Source: Nitrospiraceae bacterium (lineage in GTDB: Bacteria > Nitrospirota > Nitrospiria > Nitrospirales > Nitrospiraceae). Taken from it: 5,464 bases of DNA. The DNA is taken from contig JACVSD010000114.1 in NCBI GenBank assembly GCA_014534095.1, positions 1-5,464 on the forward strand, written 5' to 3'. The notes under the pieces were generated by a model. The model made no database searches and had not been told where the DNA came from. It worked only from the letters and a program-made list of their open reading frames with translations. How positions within the stretch are numbered: the stretch's first letter is position 1; the number at the start of each line of letters is the position of its first letter. Both the position numbers and the translations under genes were made by a program. Below, piece by piece: positions 1-5,464 of this stretch.

Positions 1-437
1 CAGGCGACGTGCGACTGGCGCCGCTGTCGATTTCTGGCCAGCCGGATAAGTCTACGGCGACCTGGCCCGGTACGAATCAGACCATCCGGATACAGCATCT
101 GTCCAGGGAACTGGTGCATGATATCGGGCCCCGTCCCGACCGTATTGTGGTGGACGGTGAACGGGTGTGTGGGGCCTTGACGATTCGGAGCTGGCAGCCA
201 GGGGACCGATTTTACCCCTGGGGCATGAAGGGGCGTTCAAAGAAGGTGCAGGATTTCTTTACCGACGTGAAGGTGCCGGCCAGCGTGCGCAGGAGGACCC
301 CGATCGTCGTCGCACCGGAAGGCATCGTATGGATCGTGGGCTATCGGCAAGATGAGCGATGGGGTGTGACGCCCAGGACTCGGCAGTGTTTGGTGCTGAC
401 CGCCAGCCGCGACTCAACAGCGGAAGGAGCATTGTAG
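1..437 (+). CDS. tilS: tRNA(Ile)-lysidine synthetase TilS, C-terminal part (5' end outside window)
   Basis: TilS is a cytoplasmic enzyme that uses ATP and lysine to convert C34 of the CAU-anticodon tRNA-Ile to lysidine, so that the tRNA reads AUA and is charged with isoleucine. Only the C-terminal part is visible. The frame is open to the left edge (first full codon at position 3), and the GTG at 9 is an internal valine, not a start. The family signature of the C-terminal tRNA-binding domain is clear: IRSWQPGDRF from 183, GMKG at 222-233, KKVQDFF soon after, then a V(P)-x-RRRTP segment, the IVWIVGYRQDERWGVT strand-turn region and a short tail. The N-terminal PP-loop catalytic domain (SGGxDS) must lie upstream and cannot be checked. 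The gene ends with TAG one base before hpt, and hpt's ribosome binding site lies inside it, so the two are very probably co-transcribed and translationally coupled. The family call is confident; completeness of the gene is unknown. Confidence 0.93.
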   Translation, partial: GDVRLAPLSISGQPDKSTATWPGTNQTIRIQHLSRELVHDIGPRPDRIVVDGERVCGALTIRSWQPGDRFYPWGMKGRSKKVQDFFTDVKVPASVRRRTPIVVAPEGIVWIVGYRQDERWGVTPRTRQCLVLTASRDSTAEGAL

Positions 438-438
438 G

Positions 439-981
439 ATGGAACGGATGTTCGGCCGTCCGATCGTGACCCAAGAGCAGATGCGCACCCGCATTCGTGA
501 GCTGGGGCGGCAGATCAGTGCCGATTATGCCGGGAAGGAGCTCGTCCTGGTGGGCGTCCTCAAGGGTGCCTATGCGTTTTACGCCGACTTGGCTCGCGCC
601 ATTCGGATACCGGTACGTGTCGACTTCATCGTGGCGGCCAGTTATGGCTCGGGTGCCAAGACTTCCGGAAAAGTGAAGGTGATGACAGAACTCACCGAAG
701 ACATTAAGGGCAAAGATGTGTTGCTGGTGGAGGACATCGTGGACTCCGGATTAACCGTGCAGCATCTGTTGAAGTCCATGGCAAAGAAGAAACCCCGCTC
801 GGTCAAGGTCTGCACACTCTTGAGTAAACCCGAGCGACGGGTGGTGCACGTGCCGGTCGAGTATGTGGGCTTTAAGATTCCGGACAAGTATGTCGTGGGG
901 TACGGCCTTGATTACCAGCAGAAGTACCGCAATCTTCCCTACCTGGCGGTCCTCGACCAGACTGAAGAGTCGAAGGGGTAG
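439..981 (+). CDS. hpt: Hypoxanthine phosphoribosyltransferase
   Basis: This cytoplasmic purine-salvage enzyme transfers phosphoribose from PRPP to hypoxanthine (often also guanine), giving IMP or GMP. The 180 residues are the usual length for bacterial Hpt. Visible motifs, in order, are the PPi-binding loop LKGA (41-44), the flexible-loop region around SYGSG (69-72), the PRPP-binding motif VLLVEDIVDSGLT (94-106, with adjacent acidic E98/D99), the purine-contacting lysine K130 in LLSKPERR, and the C-terminal PDKYVVGYGLDY segment. In that segment Y151 occupies the ring-stacking position (Phe in the human enzyme) and D158 the Mg2+-ligand position. The ATG at 439 is chosen because GGAAGGAG at 422-429 lies 9 bases upstream; the ATG at 448 is a weaker alternative. 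It follows tilS by one base and is followed by ftsH after 100 bases. The DFIVAASYGSG and EDIVDSG motifs favour Hpt over adenine or xanthine PRTases. Confidence 0.95.
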   Translation: MERMFGRPIVTQEQMRTRIRELGRQISADYAGKELVLVGVLKGAYAFYADLARAIRIPVRVDFIVAASYGSGAKTSGKVKVMTELTEDIKGKDVLLVEDIVDSGLTVQHLLKSMAKKKPRSVKVCTLLSKPERRVVHVPVEYVGFKIPDKYVVGYGLDYQQKYRNLPYLAVLDQTEESKG

Positions 982-1004
982 TCAGCCGCCTCACGGTTGT
1001 CAGC
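977..1004 (+). repeat. Two copies of a 10-bp direct repeat before ftsH
   Basis: GGTAGTCAGC at 977-986 and GGTTGTCAGC at 995-1004 differ at one base and start 18 bases apart. The first copy includes the hpt stop codon and the second overlaps the possible -35 box of ftsH. Tandem half-sites at a promoter can bind a regulator, but two ten-base copies can also arise by chance. No family of regulator is recognised. Confidence 0.25.
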
Positions 1005-1026
1005 TCAAAGGCCGCTATGGTAACAT
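997..1026 (+). promoter_or_regulatory. Possible sigma-70-type promoter for ftsH
   Basis: TTGTCA at 997-1002 matches 5 of 6 bases of the -35 consensus. TAACAT at 1021-1026 matches 4 of 6 bases of the -10 consensus, with an 18-base spacer. It sits in the only sizeable gap between hpt and ftsH, and transcription would start about 45-50 bases before the ftsH ATG. No convincing heat-shock (sigma-32) or CIRCE-type site was found in this gap. The match is moderate and rests on consensus alone. Confidence 0.3.
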
Positions 1027-1081
1027 CACCAAGATTTTGTAGACTTTCTGCTGGATCTAACGCTTCCACAAGGAGATCTGG

Positions 1082-2893
1082 ATGAATTCCAGGGTCAAGA
1101 ACCTGCTCTTTTGGGTCGTGGTCGGCCTGTTCATGATTCTGCTCTTCAATTTATTCAGCGTGCCGACTCATGCGCCAGAAGAAGAGGTCATTTTCAGCGA
1201 CTTTATGGCCAAGATTGACAAGGGCGATGTGGAACGGGCCACGATTAAGGGCAGCCACATCAGTGCCGTGCTGAGAGATAAAACGCGGGTTCGGACGTAT
1301 AGTCCCGACTACCCGGATCTTGTCAAGGTCCTGCGCGAGAAGGATGTCCAAATTGAGGTGAAGCCACCGGACGAAAGTCCGTGGTATATCACGTTTCTTG
1401 TCACCTGGGGCCCTTTCATTCTCTTCCTGGGACTGTGGTTTTTCCTCATGCGGCAAATGCAAATCGGGGGCAATAAGGCTCTGTCCTTCGGCAAGAGCCG
1501 CGCCCGCATGCTGACCGAGGAACGAAAGAAAGTTACGTTTTCCGACGTGGCCGGGGTCGATGAAGCGAAAGAGGAAGTGCTGGAGATCATCGAGTTTTTA
1601 AAGGATCCTCGCAAGTTTCAAAAGCTTGGCGGCCGTATCCCCAAGGGCGTGCTGATCGTCGGTCCCCCGGGCACGGGGAAGACCCTCCTCGCCAAAGCGA
1701 TCGCCGGTGAGGCCGGCGTGCCGTTCTTCAGCATCAGCGGATCCGATTTCGTCGAAATGTTCGTGGGCGTCGGTGCGTCCCGTGTCCGCGACTTGTTCGA
1801 GCAGGGCAAGAAGCACGCCCCTTGTATCATTTTCATAGACGAGATCGATGCGGTAGGGCGGTTGCGCGGCGCAGGACTCGGCGGCGGGCATGACGAACGT
1901 GAACAAACCCTTAATCAGTTACTCGTCGAGATGGATGGATTCGATACGACTGAAGGAGTCATCCTGATCGCGGCGACGAATCGACCGGACGTGCTCGATC
2001 CGGCCCTGTTGCGACCCGGCCGATTCGACCGGCAAGTCGTCGTCAACCGTCCGGATTTGCGTGGCAGGTCGGACATCCTGAAGGTGCATACCAAGAAGGT
2101 GCCCGTCGCGGCCAATGTGGAATTGGAGAAGATTGCGCGCGGCACCCCTGGTTTCTCGGGTGCGGATCTCGAGAATCTGGTCAACGAAGCGGCGCTCTGG
2201 GCCGCTCGTCAGAACAAAAAAGAAGTCGAGGTGGTGGACTTTGAAATGGCGAAGGACAAGGTCCTCATGGGGGCCGAGCGCAAGAGCATGATTCTCAGTG
2301 ATGAGGAAAAGCGCGTGACGGCGTTCCATGAGGCGGGCCACGCCTTGATGGCCAAATTGTTGCCGGGAACTGATCCTGTGCATAAAGTGACGATCATTCC
2401 GCGCGGCCGGGCTCTAGGCGTCACCATGCAACTGCCCACGGACGACCGCCATAACTATTCGAAGGAATTTTTGTACAACACGCTCGCCATTCTCATGGGC
2501 GGACGGGTGGCGGAAGAATTGATCTTCAAGCATGTCACGACCGGCGCCGGCAATGACTTGGAGCGCGCTACGGATTTGGCCAGAAAGATGGTCTGCGAGT
2601 GGGGCATGAGTGAAAAGTTGGGACCACTCACCTTTGGCCGAAAGGAAGAGGAAATTTTCCTGGGTCGCGAAATCGCCACGAAGCGCGACTTCAGCGATCA
2701 GGTCGCCCTAGAGATCGATCTCGAGATCAAGCGGCTCGTGACGGAGAATTATGATCGGACGAAGCGGCTGTTAACCGAGCAGATGGCCAGCCTGAAAGCC
2801 CTCGCTGAAGCGCTGTTGGAAAAGGAAGTGTTGGACGCGCCGGAAATCGACCAGATTATCCTTCAGTCGTCGTCGCAAACCGTTCCCGCCTAA
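1082..2893 (+). CDS. ftsH: ATP-dependent zinc metalloprotease FtsH
   Basis: FtsH is a hexameric inner-membrane AAA+ protease that extracts and degrades misfolded membrane proteins and selected cytosolic regulators. The 603 residues are near the usual length. A first membrane helix spans about residues 8-25, a short periplasmic domain about 26-100, and a second helix about 103-123. The AAA+ module has Walker A GPPGTGKT (194-201), pore-loop FVG (227-229), Walker B IIFIDEID (249-256), and a second region of homology from ATNRP (298) to the arginine fingers R311 and R314. The protease domain carries the zinc site HEAGH (416-420) with D492 in TGAGNDLE as the likely third ligand. A coiled-coil-like helical stretch (about 540-582) precedes a short unstructured tail. 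The start is set by AAGGAG at 1070-1075, six bases before the ATG. All catalytic residues are present. It follows hpt by 100 bases, and a strong hairpin lies just after its stop. Confidence 0.98.
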   Translation: MNSRVKNLLFWVVVGLFMILLFNLFSVPTHAPEEEVIFSDFMAKIDKGDVERATIKGSHISAVLRDKTRVRTYSPDYPDLVKVLREKDVQIEVKPPDESPWYITFLVTWGPFILFLGLWFFLMRQMQIGGNKALSFGKSRARMLTEERKKVTFSDVAGVDEAKEEVLEIIEFLKDPRKFQKLGGRIPKGVLIVGPPGTGKTLLAKAIAGEAGVPFFSISGSDFVEMFVGVGASRVRDLFEQGKKHAPCIIFIDEIDAVGRLRGAGLGGGHDEREQTLNQLLVEMDGFDTTEGVILIAATNRPDVLDPALLRPGRFDRQVVVNRPDLRGRSDILKVHTKKVPVAANVELEKIARGTPGFSGADLENLVNEAALWAARQNKKEVEVVDFEMAKDKVLMGAERKSMILSDEEKRVTAFHEAGHALMAKLLPGTDPVHKVTIIPRGRALGVTMQLPTDDRHNYSKEFLYNTLAILMGGRVAEELIFKHVTTGAGNDLERATDLARKMVCEWGMSEKLGPLTFGRKEEEIFLGREIATKRDFSDQVALEIDLEIKRLVTENYDRTKRLLTEQMASLKALAEALLEKEVLDAPEIDQIILQSSSQTVPA

Positions 2894-2902
2894 GGATGTT
2901 TT

Positions 2903-2931
2903 GGGCCATGGTCCTCGCTGGGCCGTGGCCC
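2903..2931 (+). terminator. G+C-rich hairpin just after ftsH (possible terminator or 3'-end stabiliser)
   Basis: Nine bases after the ftsH stop, 2903-2914 pairs without a bulge to 2920-2931 around the 5-base loop TCGCT. This gives 12 pairs: nine G-C, one A-U and two G-U. The two wobble pairs would become A-C mismatches in a transcript from the other strand, so the fold is best on the + strand and fits an ftsH mRNA. What follows (TAGTACTATTTCC) is not a proper T-run, so this is not a textbook intrinsic terminator. It may terminate partially, protect the 3' end of the ftsH message, or act as a processing point before folP. Confidence 0.45.
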
Positions 2932-3023
2932 TAGTACTATTTCCACCACATAGTCAACGGTCTGAGTAGGCATTCGCTTCTTTGTTCGGAGCATGTTGCT
3001 TTGGGCCTGGGGCATGTGCATGA

Positions 3024-3047
3024 TGAGACCTGTATGGACCGGTCTCA
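3024..3047 (+). promoter_or_regulatory. Inverted repeat enclosing the likely folP start codon
   Basis: TGAGACC at 3024-3030 and GGTCTCA at 3041-3047 are perfect inverted repeats separated by ten bases, and the ATG at 3034 lies in the loop. As RNA this would form a 7-bp stem presenting the start codon in the loop and tying up the only weak purine stretch upstream (GAGA). It could damp initiation at this ATG, or it could be chance within the coding sequence if translation begins at the TTG at 3001. The inverted repeat is plain in the sequence; the role is inferred. Confidence 0.3.
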
Positions 3048-3927
3048 CTCCAAGGCTGTTTCCCGTGATGACTTTTTCGCTAGAGGGCGTGAACTTCGTT
3101 GCGATCCTCCGTTGATCATGGGCATTGTCAACGTCACGCCGGACTCGTTCTTTGACGGAGGGCACTATACCGATGCCGACGAGGCTGTGACTCATGCGCT
3201 GGAATTGGTGGAGCAAGGCGCTGACATTCTCGATATTGGCGCCGAATCCACGCGACCCGGAGCGACCCCTGTTTCTGAAGAAGAGGAGGTCCGCCGCTTG
3301 TTGCCGGTCATCGAGCAACTCGTTCCGCGCGTTACCGTCCCCATCTCCGTCGATACGATGAAGTCCAAAGTGGCTCGAAGGGCTCTCGATGCCGGGGCGT
3401 CGGTCATCAATGATGTTAGCGCCCTGCGATTCGATCCCGGCATGGCACAGACCATTGCCCAGTTCGGTGCCGGAGTGGTCCTGATGCACATGCAGGGCAC
3501 GCCACAAACGATGCAGCAGGCGCCCCACTACGTCGATGTCGTGAGGGACATCAAAGAATTTTTCGTCGATCGGTTGCGGGTCGCCACCGAGGCCGGCATT
3601 GATGAAAGCCAAATCGTGCTTGATCCAGGATTCGGTTTCGGTAAGCTGTTCATGCATAACCTCGACATACTGAGCCATCTTTCCTCTTTTGCAACGTTGA
3701 ACCGCCCGCTGCTCGTGGGTCTTTCCAGAAAAGGGTTTATTGGGCGGATGTTGAATCGGCCGGTTACGCATCGCGAGTGGGGCACGGCGGCTGCGGTGGC
3801 CCTTGCCGTGGATCGCGGCGCCGGGATTGTGCGAGTGCATGACGTGGGCATGATGGCGGATGTCGTAAAAGTGGCCACCGCACTGCGGGCATCACGACCC
3901 GCAATCAAACAGGAGCACTATGCGTAA
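3034..3927 (+). CDS. folP: Dihydropteroate synthase
   Basis: DHPS is a cytoplasmic TIM-barrel enzyme that joins p-aminobenzoate to dihydropterin pyrophosphate in folate synthesis and is the target of sulfonamides. Counting from the ATG at 3034 (297 residues), the motifs are [11 protein letters not shown] (29-39), [11 protein letters not shown] (67-77), SVDT with D107, IND (125-127), MHMQGTP (151-157), LDPGFGFGK (196-204), the LSRKGFIG loop with K233, and RVHDV with R267/H269/D270. This is the full set of pterin-, pABA- and phosphate-binding positions. The start is uncertain. The ATG at 3034 has only a weak purine stretch before it. A TTG at 3001 would add 11 residues and has GGAG (2988-2991) nine bases upstream; the frame is open back to 2935. 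Both starts precede the conserved core. The last eight bases overlap glmM, so coupled translation is expected. The function is firm; the N-terminus is not. Confidence 0.95.
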   Translation: MDRSHSKAVSRDDFFARGRELRCDPPLIMGIVNVTPDSFFDGGHYTDADEAVTHALELVEQGADILDIGAESTRPGATPVSEEEEVRRLLPVIEQLVPRVTVPISVDTMKSKVARRALDAGASVINDVSALRFDPGMAQTIAQFGAGVVLMHMQGTPQTMQQAPHYVDVVRDIKEFFVDRLRVATEAGIDESQIVLDPGFGFGKLFMHNLDILSHLSSFATLNRPLLVGLSRKGFIGRMLNRPVTHREWGTAAAVALAVDRGAGIVRVHDVGMMADVVKVATALRASRPAIKQEHYA

Positions 3928-5269
3928 GTTATTCGGGACCGATGGGGTTCGTGGTGTGGCCAATCTGGAGCCCATGACCAGCGAAACCGCGATGAAGCTT
4001 GGCCGGGCGGCGGCACACATCTTTATGCGGCGCGCCGGGCGGCACCAGATCGTCATCGGCAAGGACACCCGGATTTCCGGCTATATGCTGGAGTCGGCAT
4101 TGACGGCCGGTATTTGTTCGATGGGGGTCGATGTGCTGCTGGTCGGACCGATGCCGACACCGGCCATCGCCTTCCTGACGCGTAGTTTGCGCGCCGACGC
4201 CGGCGTCGTCATCTCCGCTTCGCATAATCCTTACCAGGATAACGGGATAAAGTTTTTTTCCAGCAACGGTTTCAAGCTCCCGGACGAGGTCGAAGCGCGC
4301 ATCGAGGGATTGATTCTCTCGGATGAGATCAGCCATCTGAGGCCGACGGCAGATCTCATCGGTAAAGCGTATCGTATTGATGATGCCGAAGGCCGATACA
4401 TCGAGTTTGCGAAGCGGTCCTTGCCGAGAGAACTCGATTTCCAAGGCCTGAAACTCGTGGTGGATTGTGCCAATGGGGCGGCGTACAAGCTGGCTCCCAC
4501 TGTGTTGAAAGAACTTGGCGCCAAGGTCGAGGTCATCGGAAACACGCCTGACGGGATGAACATCAACGCTGGCTGCGGAGCCGTACATCCTGAGCAGCTG
4601 CAAGAGGCGGTGCGCATGCATCACGCCGATATCGGCATTGCGCTGGATGGAGATGCGGACCGTGCCATCTTCGTGTGCGAGCAGGGCAAGATCGTCGACG
4701 GGGACCATGTGATGGCGGCGTTAGGGATTGATATGCACCAGCACGGGCTCTTGGCGAGACAGACGATGGTCGGTACCGTCATGAGCAATTTCGGGCTGGA
4801 GTTGTCCATGGCGAAAGCCGGCATTACGTTGGTCAGAACGCCGGTCGGCGACCGGTACTTGCTCGAACGCATGTTGGCGGAGGGCTACAATTTCGGCGGC
4901 GAGCAATCGGGACATTTCATTTTCTTGGACCACAACACCACGGGGGATGGGCTTATTTCATCCCTTCAAGTGTTGTCTCTCATGAAGAGAACCCAGAAGC
5001 CGCTGTCCGAGTTGGCCAAGGCCATGTCCGCAGTGCCGCAGGTGTTGCTGAACGTCAAAGTGAAGCAGAAACCCGTCCTGGAATCGGTTCCCGACATCCA
5101 TCGTGCCATCCAAGACTGTGAGCAACGCCTCAACGGCAGCGGTCGGGTCGTCGTGCGCTATTCGGGGACGGAACCGCTCCTTCGTATCATGATCGAAGGA
5201 GAGCAAGACGGGCTGATCAACGAAGTGGCTGAGATGCTCGCGAACGTCGTGCGAGTGCATATCGGATAA
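3920..5269 (+). CDS. glmM: Phosphoglucosamine mutase
   Basis: GlmM interconverts glucosamine-6-phosphate and glucosamine-1-phosphate in the cytoplasm, feeding GlmU and so UDP-GlcNAc for peptidoglycan and LPS. The 449 residues match the usual 445-450. Features in order are the N-terminal FGTDGVRG (5-12), typical of GlmM; the phosphoserine loop ISASHNP with catalytic S101; the Mg2+ loop DGDADR (243-248); the sugar-specificity loop GEQSGH (327-332); and the phosphate-binding loop [10 protein letters not shown] (413-422). GEQSGH and FGTDGVRG favour GlmM over phosphomannomutase/phosphoglucomutase (ManB/AlgC type). The ATG at 3920 has AGGAG at 3911-3915, four bases upstream and within the end of folP. 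The 8-base overlap with folP implies one message and coupled translation. The neighbourhood resembles enterobacterial ftsH-folP-glmM. All key residues are intact. Confidence 0.97.
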   Translation: MRKLFGTDGVRGVANLEPMTSETAMKLGRAAAHIFMRRAGRHQIVIGKDTRISGYMLESALTAGICSMGVDVLLVGPMPTPAIAFLTRSLRADAGVVISASHNPYQDNGIKFFSSNGFKLPDEVEARIEGLILSDEISHLRPTADLIGKAYRIDDAEGRYIEFAKRSLPRELDFQGLKLVVDCANGAAYKLAPTVLKELGAKVEVIGNTPDGMNINAGCGAVHPEQLQEAVRMHHADIGIALDGDADRAIFVCEQGKIVDGDHVMAALGIDMHQHGLLARQTMVGTVMSNFGLELSMAKAGITLVRTPVGDRYLLERMLAEGYNFGGEQSGHFIFLDHNTTGDGLISSLQVLSLMKRTQKPLSELAKAMSAVPQVLLNVKVKQKPVLESVPDIHRAIQDCEQRLNGSGRVVVRYSGTEPLLRIMIEGEQDGLINEVAEMLANVVRVHIG

Positions 5270-5276
5270 CTGCGGT

Positions 5277-5295
5277 TCCCTCCGTGCGAGGGAGG
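5277..5295 (+). promoter_or_regulatory. Shine-Dalgarno of the last gene, folded into a small hairpin
   Basis: GAGGGAGG at 5288-5295 ends three bases before the ATG at 5299 and is the strongest ribosome binding site in the window; it decides that start. Upstream, TCCCTC (5277-5282) is perfectly complementary to GAGGGA (5288-5293) around a 5-base loop, and U5276 can add a wobble with G5294. The stem would hide most of the site. Ribosomes finishing glmM (stop at 5267-5269, eight bases earlier) would cover or melt it, which would tie translation of the next gene to glmM. The pairing is visible; the regulation is inferred. Confidence 0.45.
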
Positions 5296-5298
5296 CTC

Positions 5299-5464
5299 AT
5301 GCTGCCGTCCCTCACTGCTGCCTTTCTCCTCGGTCTGCTGTTCGGATCCCAAATCACAGTCTTTCCGGTCGTGCTCGTCCTGCTGCTGCTCGGCGTGGCC
5401 CTCGCACTTGCATGGCTGGAGAGGGGCGCGCGTATCGAATCGCCTCGATCCACCTTGCTGTATG
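5299..5464 (+). CDS. Probable ComEC/Rec2-family competence protein, N-terminal fragment (3' end outside window)
   Basis: An open frame starts at the ATG at 5299, directly after a strong ribosome binding site, and runs off the window after 55 codons. The visible part is very hydrophobic: MLPSLTAAFLLGLLFG, then a second Leu/Val-rich run (about residues 21-39, with FPVVLVLLLLG), then a Trp-Leu-Glu-Arg turn and a charged stretch. Two closely spaced membrane helices at the extreme N-terminus, with the LLG(L)L(F)G pattern, resemble the start of ComEC/Rec2, the inner-membrane channel for DNA uptake. Too little is visible for a firm call: the competence and metallo-beta-lactamase-like domains would lie downstream. 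Another polytopic membrane protein is possible. It lies 29 bases after glmM and is probably in the same transcript. Confidence 0.5.
   Translation, partial: MLPSLTAAFLLGLLFGSQITVFPVVLVLLLLGVALALAWLERGARIESPRSTLLY

Noticed and set aside
1853..1873. FtsH reads VGRLRG where most family members have VGRQRG
   Set aside because: A single conservative-position change outside the Walker B acids and arginine fingers. All catalytic residues are intact, so loss of function is not supported.
1919..2383. A 154-codon - strand frame opposite the AAA+ and protease region of ftsH
   Set aside because: The + strand frame is a highly conserved FtsH. The antisense frame shows no domain and mirrors codon bias.
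2932..2939. TAGTACTA, a perfect 8-bp palindrome after the ftsH hairpin
   Set aside because: It is short, stands alone, has no second copy and no clear promoter around it; chance is sufficient.
2900..3007. TTTGGGCC repeated at 2900-2907 and 3000-3007, which could let the ftsH hairpin re-pair as an attenuator
   Set aside because: Only eight bases, with the competing pairing (2927-2931 with 3003-3007) far weaker than the 12-bp hairpin. There is no riboswitch-like core between them.
2993..3115. A 40-codon + strand frame (ATG at 2993) overlapping the folP start in another frame and ending two bases before folP's conserved MGIVNV methionine; considered as a leader peptide
   Set aside because: The nearest GGAG ends one base before its ATG, too close to work. 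The peptide has no run of regulatory codons, and most of it overlaps genuine folP coding sequence.
2890..3840. A 316-codon open frame on the - strand covering most of folP
   Set aside because: It lies opposite a gene with complete DHPS motifs. Its translation is rich in His, Arg and Ser with no recognisable domain, as expected of a shadow frame in G+C-rich DNA, and I see no good ribosome site for it.
3929..4708. A 259-codon open frame on the - strand opposite glmM
   Set aside because: The + strand encodes an intact GlmM here. The antisense translation has no family-like motifs and low-quality composition, so it is treated as a shadow frame.

Overview
The window is a compact stretch of bacterial housekeeping genes, all on the + strand: the 3' end of tilS, then hpt, ftsH, folP and glmM complete, and the first 55 codons of a hydrophobic protein that is probably ComEC/Rec2. 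GC content looks moderately high (about 58-60% by eye). The protein sequences and this gene order suggest a Gram-negative-type bacterium. My best guess is Nitrospira (phylum Nitrospirota), from general resemblance only, since no database search was possible. There are no signs of mobile elements, CRISPR, tRNA or rRNA genes, or pseudogenes, and every complete gene is intact with its key motifs.

Layout. Positions 1-437 hold the end of tilS (tRNA-Ile lysidine synthetase). One base separates it from hpt (439-981), whose Shine-Dalgarno sequence lies inside tilS. A gap of 100 bases follows, with a possible promoter and a 10-bp near-perfect direct repeat. ftsH (1082-2893) comes next. The gap after ftsH is about 140 bases and contains a strong G+C-rich hairpin just past the ftsH stop and a smaller inverted repeat around the likely folP start. 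folP (about 3034-3927) overlaps glmM (3920-5269) by 8 bases. After 29 more bases, in which a small hairpin covers the ribosome binding site, the comEC-like gene starts at 5299 and runs off the window.

The genes serve different core functions: tRNA decoding accuracy (tilS), purine salvage (hpt), membrane protein quality control (ftsH), folate synthesis (folP) and amino-sugar supply for peptidoglycan and LPS (glmM). The last gene probably serves DNA uptake. The order joins the tilS-hpt-ftsH cluster known from Firmicutes to the ftsH-folP-glmM cluster known from enterobacteria. The spacing suggests three transcription or translation blocks: tilS-hpt, ftsH, and folP-glmM-comEC, possibly with read-through between them.

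I found no convincing undescribed system. The points worth a second look are the RNA hairpins and junctions between genes, all of modest interest.
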